DNA of 64,000 nucleotides. It comes from Lentinula raphanica (taxonomy: Eukaryota > Basidiomycota > Agaricomycetes > Agaricales > Omphalotaceae). The stretch is taken from positions 62,001 to 126,000 of the forward strand of contig JANVFP010000048.1 of assembly GCA_027919835.1 (NCBI GenBank), read 5' to 3'. The first letter of the stretch is position 1. Every line of letters begins with the position of its first letter. The notes beneath the pieces are model-generated. The model worked only from the letters and a program-made list of their open reading frames with translations. It did not search any database and was not told where the DNA came from. Below, piece after piece: positions 1 to 11,700 of this stretch. A program made the position numbers and the translations under genes.

Positions 1-611
1 TTGGGTGCGAGAGCTACAGAGGCATTAGGTTACATCAACAATAAGGAAGAGGAGCCCGTACCTGTTATTTTTGACTCAGGATCTGATATCACACTTATAT
101 CTGCTAAGACTCTCAGCAAGCTCTCTAAACCACCCCGAACCCGAACTGGTCAAAAAATCAATCTCGTACAAGTTACCGGCCAGACGCAAATTGAGGGATA
201 CACCGTCCTTGATTTGATATTCGAAACGGAAACAGGGCCAGTCAAGATGAACGTAGAAGCCTATATCGTGAGGGGTATGAGTGCTCCATTAATTCTGGGT
301 AATGACTTCGCTGATCAGTACTCGATTTCTACTATACGAAAGGAGGGCAAAACTCACCTGGAGTTCGGTAGTACCGGTCGTCGACTTGAGGTCCAGAATT
401 CAGTAACTGCACCATATACCGACGACAATGGTAAAACATTCAAGGTTCGAGTCAGCAAGGGATTCTCGGGAAGGATGGCAAAATTGGCTCAGCATCGAAA
501 GAATCAGAAGGCTCGAAGATTGGCACGGATCCGAGCTTCTGATATATCTGTTCGGGCTACTAAACAGGTAGTGGTTTCACCTGGAACAACCAAGTGGGTG
601 TCGGTCAGCGC
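1..611 (+). pseudogene. Truncated LTR-retroelement aspartic protease region
   Basis: An open frame enters from the left window edge and is cut by the LTR beginning at 612; its last few codons and stop lie in LTR sequence. A retropepsin-type active-site motif (F-D-S-G-S-D) lies near residue 25, followed by a glycine/leucine-rich protease core (L-I-L-G-N-D) near residue 95 and a very basic tail. In Ty3/gypsy elements this part of the polyprotein precedes reverse transcriptase, which is absent here. It runs on the opposite strand to the large gypsy element and its sequence differs from that element's own protease, so it belongs to a different element. The true start lies outside the window. Confidence 0.7.
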
Positions 612-2526
612 TAACGAGGTATAAAGTCGGTTCTTAGTATAATGCCTTATGACAGGTCACTTAGCACGAACACAGAGTACGACTTCACGGATTCGTCAAT
701 CAAATTGTATTTATAGCGAGGTGTGGGGCGTTGTCAGAGATTCCGCACTATCTTATATCTCAAGTCGAACGCAGTCTTGTAAGATCTTTTAGATCAGCAA
801 TACTGGTCAGCAGAACGAAGTGACACGGATATACCAGTCGTAAGATCTGGACTAAGGGGTTTGTTTTGAGTGGCTTCCACTCGGATAAGGGTTTTTAGGC
901 TCGGAAAGCAACGGGGTACCAGACGTTATGGTAGACCAATCGATTCCGCTCCCGGGTGAAGCAGTACTGATCACTATTCTCAGTAAAACCTCGAAGATCA
1001 CGCAGATCACCAATCACTACGTGTCAACTTGAACAGAGCCACCAAAACTCTGCACGTTCACTCGGCACAACCTGAGACCAAGTCCTCTGTATCTCCGGAA
1101 CGGAGTCTACCTTCAACTAGCAAGTGACAGACACCAAGTCAAACCACTCAAAAGTCGGGCTTATCGCGATGAAGTAACACACTTAATCTGCAAGGTCCGG
1201 TACGGCTTAGAAGCCTTTACTCCCACGTATGGATGAAAAGGATTACCAGTTCAGAGAGATCTGGGCGCGAAACTTGTTCATTTGTGCGGATACAGGTCTT
1301 TAAGTACACTACGAAAAGTCCAATACCCGTATTTGTCCTTGATCTAGTAGATCTAGCTATTTCTACGGACGGAGTCCGATAATATACACTTAAATAGTAA
1401 AATATGACTGAAACGATACAAACACGCAAGGAAATAGTAAAGAAAACAGAGAAAAAGATGAAACTTGTCCGTATTTCGTCGTACTTTCGCCAGATCTAGA
1501 GACCAAGCAAGTTCCGACCATGGTCTGTGCGGCATCCACATGCTAGGGTGCCTAACTCGTCAGAGTGGCTCCTGCCTGTGTTGCTCAAGTGTTTCCGACG
1601 AATTTGCTTCCGCGGAATGGTAGTGGTCTTCCCAAGTTACTGAGATAGACTCGTAACAGCGGTTGATCTCGCGGATCAGGTAGGTCTGGTCCGTAGCTTT
1701 CGAACGGTATGCATATAGCCTGGTGTTCCGGAGCGGACAATGCAGATAAATGCTTCAGAAGTGTTTTCCGTAGGTTTCCGCGCGTTTCCGTGAGTACTGG
1801 TCAAAGCTGTACATAGCATACGCTATATCCCAGTTTAGAACTTGAACATATGCGTGTTTCCGCTGCGGGTTTCACCCGTACTGCCACGGAAATACTAGAT
1901 CATCATGTTTCCGACGGTTTCCGCTACTTTGCGTAGGGTTTCCGTGTGGTAACTCGTCCGGATAGTCCTCATCGTGTCTGATCTGCTAGATCAAGTGAAA
2001 TTTCCGTCATCACAGCCAAGTACCAACTCAGTCATCAGAAAAGTATTCATCTGAGCATTTAAAGATACCCCAATCTTAAGAACTTTAGTAATCTTTGGGC
2101 TTAGTTTTGGTTCTTTGAGGTTGCCTAGTGTCTTTGGTATTTTCAGGATCTTTCAGATCTTCAGGAGCTTAGCACTTGAAGCTGTTAGCACTTTGGGCTG
2201 TTCAGCTAATTGGGGTATTTGAATGCTCTAGGCTAGAACATTTTCCTGATGGTTGTGCCGATCCGGCAGATCTTGATACTAAGTCGATATTCCCTTGGTG
2301 TGCTCGTACCAGTAGTCAGCTTCTTGAAGGATCCCCGACCAAGGGTGCGAGCAATAGCTCTAAGTGGATATTCATGGCTGATCCTGCCAAAGGATCTGTA
2401 TCCTAGCTTATACTGATACAAGTTTGACTGCTAGTTCGGGCTCACTACAGTCCTTATTGATACTATGCAACGGTCTAAGTTGATCTTTTTGATCATTGCA
2501 CGCCTGCGCGGAAAAACCGCGCAACA
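612..2526 (-). repeat. 3' LTR of the gypsy element (left copy)
   Basis: This 1.9-kb repeat is collinear with 16161-17860. Read on the minus strand it begins TGTTGCGCGG and ends CTCGTTA, and it lies directly next to a polypurine tract. It contains 221 bp (2032-2252) missing from the other copy. It is rich in the hexamer TTTCCG between about 1590 and 2005, and carries several GATC-N5-GATC doublets (783, 996, 1341, 1980, 2260). A short hairpin, GCGCGG-AAAAA-CCGCGC, lies at its terminal edge near 2505-2525. Small open frames inside it look non-coding. Confidence 0.92.
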
Positions 2527-2527
2527 T

Positions 2528-2540
2528 CTCCCCCAAACTA
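2528..2540 (-). other. Polypurine tract of the gypsy element
   Basis: The minus strand reads TAGTTTGGGGGAG two bases before the LTR start TGTTGCGCGG. This is the position and composition expected of the plus-strand primer of an LTR retrotransposon. The same 13-mer recurs at 6465-6477 and 8759-8771. Confidence 0.8.
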
Positions 2541-2978
2541 AAGATCTGACCGTCCCCGGTCATCGCTATGGGTAGTGTAGGCTCGTATCCCTTGAAAGGA
2601 GTGGTACTGTAGCTGTTCCAACAGATCAATCACTTTCCGCAACATTCTGACTTGATTATACCCGGTGATCTAACAGATCAAGTTGATCCGTTGATCTTAG
2701 CACCCGTACCGACAACTCCGCTGTCCTCTTGTCGAAGACGCTAAGTCCTCGGTTTGTTATCGGCGCTTAATTTCCGAGTGTGATATCATGACGTAAATCA
2801 CGCTTCAATTCTATCACATCACATACACACTTCCTCGAAACAACTTCTTTTCAACCTTTTACATACTATCCCATGCCTAGGCCTGGGATTAGAATGCTGA
2901 CAAAGGTTCAACGGACTTGGAAAATTTTCTAAGTTCGTTTTCTTCCTTCTCCCCATCGTTGTCCACGCTCTCGACACG

Positions 2979-5736
2979 ATGGCCTCAGCCTCCAAAGCCT
3001 CCTCGTCGAAGAAGAAACTGGACGCGCCTCCTGCCAGGATAAAGAAGTCTTATCTCTTCCCTGCCGACGCTCTCATTCCCGACTCCCCGACTGCTGCCTC
3101 GCCTTTACTTCCTTTCTCTTTCAACAAGGATGTGCGACCAGCAGGCGGTACGTTAACCACAGAGGGGGTCCTCTTTTTACCGGCTACTTTGTCAGAGAGC
3201 AAGCGCCTTCAAAACAGCTGGAAACGCTTTCCCAATTCCTTTTCTTCTGCATTCGACCTTCCTCGTTATTCGTCTCCCGAGACCGCCGATCTCAGCGCAA
3301 CGCTCTTTATTGACACAGCCAAGCAAGTTCCTTCCACCTACTATCCCCACTCCCTTGTGCGTCTCGTGGACTCCTTTTCGAAGGGTCCTACGACACGTGC
3401 CGAGGGCTACTTGCTGTATCAAGCCATCGCGTCGCTGCAGGTTGCTGTGTCTCACATTGTGCACAAGCATGCCTCCAAGACTCGCAACCGTGAGCTGTTG
3501 TTAGAGATGTTGGAGTCGGATCGCATCACTGCTTGCCTGGTTCGTGTCCACTTTCGATATTGCCCAGCTATCGTACTTATTTCCGTACCCTAGGATCACT
3601 ATCGTTCCTTTTGGCATCGTGGTCAGGATTGCCCCCTCTTCGCTGCCCTCTTCATGGCCCTTTTCTGTGATTACTGCGAAAACCTCCTGTCGGCGGCCGA
3701 GTATCGGGAATATCTGTACGACGAAGAGGAGCGTACGGGCGGTGGTATGAGCAAGCGGAGCCGCCGTCAAATAAAGGTAATCCTCAGTCGATTTTGGCCC
3801 CACTATTTTGCTGACCGCTGATCTGCTTCCCCTAGTCCTCCTTCCCCGACGTTTCAGTAACCCTCACTTCCCTTGCCATTCCCCTACCTCTGGATCCTTC
3901 CACTAAGGAGGGACAGCTTATTATCACCGTTTGTCATAAAGGACCTCCGGGTTCACAACTGATTCATCCGTTTTCCAAAGTATCACTCCTGCCAGACCCT
4001 TCGGGTTTCATTCGTGCCTTGCCTAGAAGTTTGACCCCGGCCGGTGATTCGGACTCCGATCATTCGACGGGTCGTCCTCAGTCTGCTCCCAAAAAGCGTC
4101 GTCCGCCTCCCGCAGCCTACTCGGATATCGAACTCGATGATGATGACTATGAAGCCGACACCCCGGAACCTCACGCAGCTGATGACTCCGAGCCTATTGA
4201 GCTGGAGATCCCTAGTATGTTCGTTCCGTGTGTCCTCCTGTCTTCCTCGCTTACTTTCTTCCTTACGTTCTTCAGAGATTCGCGAGAGCATTGCCAGGGC
4301 TGCCAAGGCTCGAGGGCGCGGAGGCACCAGCAAAACCGAGCTTCCCACCTCTCAACCTTTTGTGCAAGTTCCTGCCAAAAGGGAGCGTCCGATCTCGCCT
4401 AACAATGACCCCATCGTGAGGCCTTTCTTCGTTTTCCTCTGGTTCGTATCATCCTGACCTTTTCCCTTAGGCCCCCGAAGGACCTCCGACGAAAAGGAAG
4501 AAGTCTCAAAAAGTCCTGGGGAAATCGCGAGCAGTTTCGCCGTCCAATTCTTTGGTTCCGACCACGCAACCTCCCGATCCCCAACGCCTCCGTATCCAAG
4601 AAGGTCCCCCGGACTATTTTGAAGATGACGACACTCGCGACCCTAACCAACTTCTGATGCTTTCCAATCCCGATTTCACCATCACCACCGGGTTTTCCTC
4701 TATCCTCCTTCAGTCCTCGAATTCTCGACGCGGGGCTCGAGCTCCACTGCTTCGTCCCCCAAGTTCATGATCGCAGATGAGATAAAAGGATTTAGGTGCT
4801 TTCTTGTCTACCCCGGAGGTTACTTTCTCCCTTCAAGCCCTCAGTCGCTACAACTACCTCACTTCCCGTCACTTACGAACTCTCAATTCTCGTACCTTGC
4901 CGGCGCACACGTCTATGTACTCCACTTCTAATTGCCTCACGTGCCTTAGTCGCGGCTTGGTCTGCGAGGGAGGTAGCAAGGCTAATGGTACGTGTAACAA
5001 CTGCGAGGCTACACATCGTACATGCCCGAGTTGCCTTGGACTCGAGGATCACCAGGATTGCTTCCGCGCTATTCATCAGACCGTGCAGGGCTTCCCGTTT
5101 GGCTATGCCTCGGCCGTTGATGCGTTCGAGAAGTCCTTGGATCGATACACTCACCTCCAGACTTCATTTGAGCCATTATTCGCCGATGCTCGTCAAGATC
5201 TAGCTGACAAAATGCGCCACCTTCGTGCTCAGGGTTTCGACGCTAACGTCGTACTTTCCCGCTGGGCTGAGGAGAATCCCAATACTCCGGTCGACTTCGA
5301 AACAATCTCTTGGTTTTCGACGCTTTTTGGTTGGAACACCTCATGCAATCTCTCTCGTTTCCTCTCGAATCCGACCGACATCGCGAAGCTAGAGACTTTC
5401 CTCCGACAACTCGATCCCGAACCTTCGACTTCTACCATTCCTCCTTCTCAGAGTCAGCCTTCCCCTGCCAAAGCTCCTACATCTGCGGAACCCGTTGTCG
5501 GCACGGTGCGTCAGCCAGTTCTGAAATCCAAGCATCGCCCCGCCGCTGCCGTTCCCGTTAACTTCCCGTTGCGCCGAGCCTTTCAGACTCCCTCTACCTC
5601 TTCGGTGCCACCTCCCTCCGCAACCGCGGTAGATGAGGAATCGGATGACGAGGAGGAGCCTGCTCAAGCCACTCCCGGTCGAAGCCTGCTTACGGAGTAC
5701 GAGGGGGATGGAGACGACGACGCTGAAGCGGACTAG
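2979..5736 (+). CDS. Antisense accessory gene A: Zn2Cys6-spaced cysteine-cluster protein, about 831 aa
   Basis: Proposed exons are 2979-3539, 3594-3776, 3836-4214, 4276-4415, 4471-4762 and 4796-5736. All junctions keep one open frame. The last intron would be only 33 bp and is the weakest join; without it the gene stops at 4770 and a second frame begins downstream. A lysine-rich N terminus and central acidic/basic low-complexity stretches precede a cysteine cluster at about residues 565-598, spaced C-x2-C-x6-C-x9-C-x2-C-x6-C. This matches the spacing of fungal Zn2Cys6 clusters, but lacks their usual run of basic residues. A proline/serine-rich, acidic C terminus follows. The gene lies antisense to gag-pol inside the retroelement. 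Function is unknown; DNA binding is an inference from the cysteine spacing. Confidence 0.62.
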
Positions 5737-6464
5737 GCAATTTTCGTATGGTATCGTTTTTCTATAGCTTATGGTAGTGATCAGACTCGCATATCGTTTT
5801 CTGAGCCAGACTACCACAGCTTTAGCTTGTACCACCGCATCTGACTCTGTTTCTTGATTCCCAGTAGCTAGCACACTTCTGAAATGTCAATGCCCGGTTG
5901 GGCTTTATCTTGTCTTTGGCCTTGGGCAGAGCTCTCCTTAAGACTTCCTGAGTTACTCTTCAAGATACTTGGGATATCCTCTAAGATGTCTTCTGAATTT
6001 TCTTTTAAGCCCTCCTAAGTTAACTTTAAAGCCCCTGAGTCTCCTCTAAGTTGACTTTAAGTTGTTAGGTCTCTTGCCCTTAACCAACACCTGATAGAAC
6101 ACTATAAGTAACTTTATTGATACCATGTTTTCTTCTAAATGTTCATCTTTTGACATCTCTAAAGCTTTTGCGTTACTTTTATGATTCACGCAGCACTGAT
6201 TTTGGTCTGATCCGCTAGATCATTTTGATCTGCTAGATCAACCCATCAATGTTCATTCTTCGGTTATCAAGTTGGTGGTTGCAGCCTCATATGGCATGTT
6301 AAATCCATTGGGCTTTACAAATTGCAAACTGCGTCGGTTTTAGATCTAAGTCTTTGCGTTGTACACATGCTTGAGCTGTCAATGAACACAGGTCTTTCAG
6401 ATCTCGTAAAATTTTCATGAAATTTTCCGAAATTTTCGAAAATTCTTGAAACACCGTGTGTCCC
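5737..6464. other. Spacer between the two antisense accessory genes
   Basis: There is no gene. It holds degenerate short direct repeats built on CTAAGTTGACTTTAAG between about 5930 and 6070, and a four-unit GATC array at 6209-6239. Confidence 0.6.
6209..6239. repeat. Array of four GATC sites at exact 9-bp spacing
   Basis: GATC occurs at 6209, 6218, 6227 and 6236. The outer pairs form TGATCCGCTAGATCA and TGATCTGCTAGATCA, two near-identical inverted repeats. Related doublets occur throughout the retroelement. Confidence 0.85.
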
Positions 6465-6477
6465 CTCCCCCAAACTA
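6465..6477 (-). other. Second copy of the polypurine-tract 13-mer
   Basis: The sequence CTCCCCCAAACTA on the plus strand is identical to the LTR-adjacent tract at 2528-2540. It lies about 90 bp upstream of accessory gene B, far from any LTR. Confidence 0.7.
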
Positions 6478-6518
6478 CAGCTCAGCAGTCCCCTGCTGAC
6501 CCGAAGCTTCGGAAAAGG

Positions 6519-6526
6519 TATAAAAG
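6519..6526 (+). promoter_or_regulatory. TATA box of accessory gene B
   Basis: TATAAAAG lies 40 bp before the proposed start codon at 6566, a plausible core promoter for the antisense gene. A GATC-N5-GATC doublet (6532-6544) sits between it and the ATG. Confidence 0.6.
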
Positions 6527-6565
6527 CCCTTGATCTAAGAGATCCGACTCCCAACTCAACGAAAA

Positions 6566-8584
6566 ATGGCTCCCAACTTCGAGTACCACAATCTCCCTAT
6601 CTCGCTTGAAGCTGACTTTGCCAACTGGTGCGTCGACGCAGAGTACTGGGCTGCTCGTGTTAGCGATGACAAAAGCCTGGCCTGGCAAGGTGCCAAGTAC
6701 AGTTCTAGCAAGGACAAGGTCAAGTTCACCACGTCCAACAAAACTATCTTTTTGAACGATGTCCGTTGCGCGTACACTCATCTGGTACGGAAATCGCCTG
6801 ATCTGCTAGATCTAGCAAAATTGACCATTTTCCGTTAGCTCATTCGAGTGTCCCGCGACGCTGCGTGTATGAACAAGGAATATCTGCGGGCGTACGACAA
6901 TCTCGCGGAGGAATTACTTTCCGCCGTGAATGCGTACCGCACTATTCGGGACGAGATCCCTAAGCAGTTTCCCAAACTCTCTGAAGAGGGAGGGAAGAAT
7001 GCCGAGATCGTCAGTTTCTACATTCAGCTGAACGACCTTTGTCGCAAAAAGCTCCGTGAGGACCAAGGCAGACAGGGTTCTCCTGCCGTCAGTACTCGCG
7101 GACCTAGTGTTCCACCTGCTGATCCTGAAGGACCGTCGAAATCCAAGTCGAAAGGCAAGGAAGTTGCGACTGATCCAGCAGATCCAGCAGTTTCTGATGC
7201 TGATGCCAAGTTTATGGCAGAGGTGGTGCATTTCCGCAACTATTTTCGAAGATTTGTTTATTGACTAAAGGTTCCAGGATGCTGATCTTGCAGAACATGG
7301 TCCTTCTCCTCCAAAAGGTCCTCGAGGCGCACTTGCTAACCATTTACGAGGCCGCGGACTTCCCATGCGAGGCCACTTCCGTAGTCCACGCGAGCAACGC
7401 TTTGAAATGCAAGAATCACTGCGTATGGGTGTTCCTGTTCCGCGGTATGACCCTCCGGTAAGTATTGGACCTTGATCTGTGAGATCAGCTGCTAAATGTT
7501 TATCCAGCCTCGTCGTGCTGAACTCGTCATCGATCATATCATTGGTATGGACGAAAGGATCAAACACGCCAAGGAGGAACGTGAAAAAGGCGAGAAGGGG
7601 AAGAAGACCGCGGAAGCGACTCCTCCTCCTCCTACCAGGCCCTCTACTCGTTCCAAAAGCAAGAAGAAATCCCCTGACGACGAACCGGCTGCTCTGGCAG
7701 ATCAGGATGTCTCTGTACGTGGCTGGTCTTGTAGATCAGACAAGTTTATGACTAACCCGTGCCATAGATGGCTGACGAAGTCGAGGATTCTACTCCTGCG
7801 AAGGCTAAGACCAAAACCAAAAAGCGCGACACCGTCGACGACGATGACACTCCGAAGTCTTCCAAGACCAAGAGCAAGCGCAAACGTTCCGAACGCGATG
7901 TTGGTCCCGCGGACGGTAATGAGACTGAGCGGGCTCTGTCTCCTCAAGCACATAGTACTGTGCATGCTGTAACCGCGATCTCCCAGCCTCGTGCTGTTGG
8001 TGAAGATCTGATTAAGAGGGTGAAGTATTCGTTGGAACTCGCGGATACTAGTGAGTACCACTTCCATTTTCCGCTGTTTCGTACGGACTTCTACGGAAAC
8101 TCGTTGATCTGCTAGATCACGGATTTTCCGTTAGATATTTTCGCTTTGCATAGTCCGGAGTCCTTTCGCAAATCTTCGTCGTTTGCTGATTATCGTTACA
8201 GGTACCCCCGACGATACAGATCATCGAGATCTCGTGCAACTTCTTCACAACATCGGACTCGCCCACAACCCGGAGGTTGAATCGTACACCGAAGAGCAGT
8301 ACAATGCCTTCATCAACTTCCATACGACCCAACTCTTCGACTGTGTTATGAAAGCTCGTTTCTATGCACACCGTGGGGAGGCTAGTCAACGGATCATCGA
8401 CAACGCCAGGGCTGCTCGGAAGGCTGGTGAACCTCTGCCCATAGACGAGGACACCACCATGACTCCTGCCGACGTTGAAGAGGTGTACGTGTTTTCCGCA
8501 CCACCGTCGCTGCCACCCGTAATTAAAATTGCGCAGACAGACTTAGAGGATCCCGCAATGCAAGGGCCACGCTCCGCACCTTAA
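6566..8584 (+). CDS. Antisense accessory gene B: unknown protein, about 551 aa
   Basis: Proposed exons are 6566-6784, 6839-7222, 7278-7457, 7508-7714, 7768-8050 and 8202-8584. All introns are GT-AG and the frame stays open to a stop at 8582-8584. The N terminus (about 1-200) is a mixed, probably helical domain. The middle (about 210-430) is rich in lysine, proline and acidic residues, with K-S-K-S-K-type basic patches that could be nuclear localisation signals. The C-terminal 150 residues look globular. I recognise no known domain. Introns 1 and 5 each contain TGATCTGCTAGATC framed by CGGAAA and TTTTCCG. A TATA box lies just upstream. The gene is antisense to gag-pol and lies between two copies of the polypurine tract. 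Confidence 0.62.
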
Positions 8585-8758
8585 GCAAGTGCCTATCGAG
8601 GCTGACCATCTAGATCATCGTTCATTCTGCCCTGTCGCCTATTTTTATGCCTGTACTTTTGTCAAGTCAAGTATCATTGGTAGTTTTTGAGGTAATCCAG
8701 TGGCAACTAAATTCCTCGAGTGATTATTGAGATAGAATAAGTTGAAACATCGCGGAAA

Positions 8759-8771
8759 CTCCCCCAAACTA
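8759..8771 (-). other. Third copy of the polypurine-tract 13-mer, next to the end of pol
   Basis: CTCCCCCAAACTA matches the copies at 2528 and 6465. It lies 25 bp beyond the pol stop codon, where a simple gypsy element would have its polypurine tract and 3' LTR. CGGAAA precedes it and a GATC-N5-GATC doublet (8775-8787) follows. Confidence 0.7.
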
Positions 8772-8795
8772 ACTGATCTGTTGGATCAGACATGT

Positions 8796-11700
8796 TTAGA
8801 AAGATTTCCGACGACCACTTCGTCGTGGACCATTCGGCGGAGACGGATTCGACTCTTCCTCTTGATCTTCGGACTCAGCAGCCTTCAGATCCTCCGGATC
8901 AAGCTGTTCAACAGGCGGAACCAGTGGTGGTTCCACGGAATTCGACTGATCATCACCGGAAATGTTTATTCGAGGGACAGTACTGAAAATAAAGTCCTCC
9001 ACTTCCTCAGGTTCGTCTTCCTCATCCTGTACCATAGATTCTAACTGCTCAGGCGACAGATCTATCAGATCATGTATGTTTTCCGGCAGATCAATCGGTT
9101 CGTAACGAGCATGATGCGGGATCACACGGAAAGCACCCACTTTGTCTTTAAGTACAGTGCCATCCATTTCCGCAATGATATATGCGCCTCCTCGTGTCCT
9201 CCGGATGACAACCATAGGTCCACGATATCGAAGGTACATTTTCCGATCCAAATTCTTCTCGATGGCGGTGTTCCGTACTTGTACTAAGGTACCCGGCTTA
9301 AAATCCCAGTCCTTAATCGTGTACTTGTACTTTTCCTCGAAAACTCTCGCTTCTCGACGTTTGTTTTCGTCGATCCGTGATTTCATGCTCTCGATGAAGG
9401 AACGATGTTTGGAAAGAGCCTGAGCCCGGAAGCCCAGTAACTCTTCCCGTGATAGTATTCGATTTGGTGGATTGACCAAATAAGTAGATTCAACAATATC
9501 GAAAGGTAGCAGAGGTTCCGTACCGGTAGCTACGAAGTATGGTGAACAGCCTAAACCTCTCCGTGCAGTAATACGATCAGCCCAAAGTATCGGTTTCAAG
9601 AAGTAGTACCATTTTGACAGATCTCCCGCACACGCTTTCGCAAGTGCTTGTCTCAGATCAAAGTGAGCACGTTCAATCTTTCCGTTAGCTTGTGAATTGT
9701 AAGGCGATATCTGTATTCCACGGATCCCGTATTTCTGTTCGAGCCATCTCAACATAAGCTTCATCTGTGGTGCATTGTCCGAGACCACGATTTCCGGACA
9801 TCCCCATCTACATGTGATGTCTTCAAAGAACCATTCCGCGAGTGATCTCGCGTTTTCAACTCTCAGTGCCCTAGCTTCCGACCAACTCGATAAGGAATCC
9901 CTTCCGTGAACGATATATCTACAACCATTACTGGCCGGAGACATAACCATCGTATCGATATGTATCTTTTGGAACAAGGATGGCGTGAAGGTCACCGTTG
10001 GAGGGATCCGTACCAAAGACCTAAGTCGATCTTGGCAGGCTTGACATGTTTTCACATACCACTCCACGTCTTTCTCCAGATCAGGCCACCAAAACCGCTT
10101 TTCTAAGAAGTCTTTCGTAGCATATGTACCCTTGTGTCCTAAAGCATCATGAGCACTGTGCAATAGATACATTCGTTTTCCCGGTTCAACCACTAAACGC
10201 AGTTGATCTGTGGATGGTTTCCGATGGAACAGTCGACCTTCCGAGTCTATTGAAAAGGACAGCGTTTTCCGGTCCATTTCCGCTCGTTGTCTTTTGTCCA
10301 ACTTCGCGAATTGTTCAGCATTCGGGTCCTTAAGCCACGCTCGAATTTCCGGTAACTGCTGATCTAGACGGTTTCCGCCATCCGATCTATGAGATATCGG
10401 ATATTTGTGATCAGGTCCCCATGTAGCATTGTCGGGGATCGCAGTATACTGCAGAAACTGAGAGGTCAAAGGCATTCCCAAGGCCTCTAAACGTTCTTTG
10501 AGGAATGCATGCTGGATCTCTTCCTCCCGGGCAACTTGAAGATCTTCCGCAAACTCATCTTCAATGGTCTCGCAAAAGTATCCTGTCCGGGGATCTATAT
10601 GATCTTTGAATGATTCAAAGGGCAATGGATCATCCGCTCCGTCCGCTTTGAAGAACCTAACGTTGTTGGAGTCATCTGCATCTTCTGCTAGATCCTCTTC
10701 GGTTTCCCGACGAGGGGTAGTCCAACCTCCCGGAGGTCTTCGAGACAAACCGTCAGGTCCAAAGGTTGCTCCTTTGACATGAATCAAATCGAAATGGAAT
10801 TTACGGATATCTTCAATCCAACGGTTGATCGTAGCGTTTGGACCACTACTCGGATTTTCAAGCATTCCTTGAATATAGCTAGCATCCGTTTCCACCGTGA
10901 GTTTCCGACATCCATAAAGAAGATAGTGTGTTGCTCGGAGAGCAACCTTCAAACCATAGAGTTCACGCTTAGATTGAGAAAACCGAGCTTCACGTTCATT
11001 ATACGGGATGGATCCAAAGTAATTATAGTAAATCTTCGTCTGATCTACAGGATCAATCTGATAGATGTAAAATCCCGTACCCATGTAAGAACTATCCACT
11101 GCTAAGTGTGTTTCCCAGTCATATACTATGACTCTTAAGGCTGGTGCATTACGGACTCTGTCTTTCAACAGGTCCATGGCTATGACATGCTCATCCTTCC
11201 ACTCAAACGGAATATTCGCCGTTAATTTGGTCAAAGGTGAGGCTTTCTTAGCGTAATTGTGGATGAACATCCGGAGCTGACCAACAGTTCCCAGAAAGGC
11301 TCGGACCTGTGTCTTGGAAGAGCACGGAGGCCAAGTCAGAACCGTAGTTGCGATTCTATCTTCCGGTTTCTGTCCTTCATACGTGCAACGGTGTCCAACC
11401 ACTACAGTTTCAGCGCAACACAGGAATGCTTTAGGTCCCGAGAAGGTTCCGCCGCAATACCGCATCCGCTGAATGATTCGGTTCACATTTTGGAGATGCT
11501 CCCAGACAAATCGTCTGATCAAAGGATTTTCAGGGATAGTTTCGTATCCGCCACCCGGTAATTCATAACGAGTCCCGGGGCCTCTGATAGGAACATCATC
11601 GACGTATGGAATAGTATATTCCGGAATTTCATCTCGCATCATGTAAGTTACATCGTCATGGAATATCGGAACAGAGTTTGTCCAACCCATAGGCAACTTT

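Noticed and set aside
1217..1541. Two overlapping minus-strand open frames in the left LTR
   Set aside because: They lie in repeat sequence, are not both preserved in the right LTR, and have no domain.
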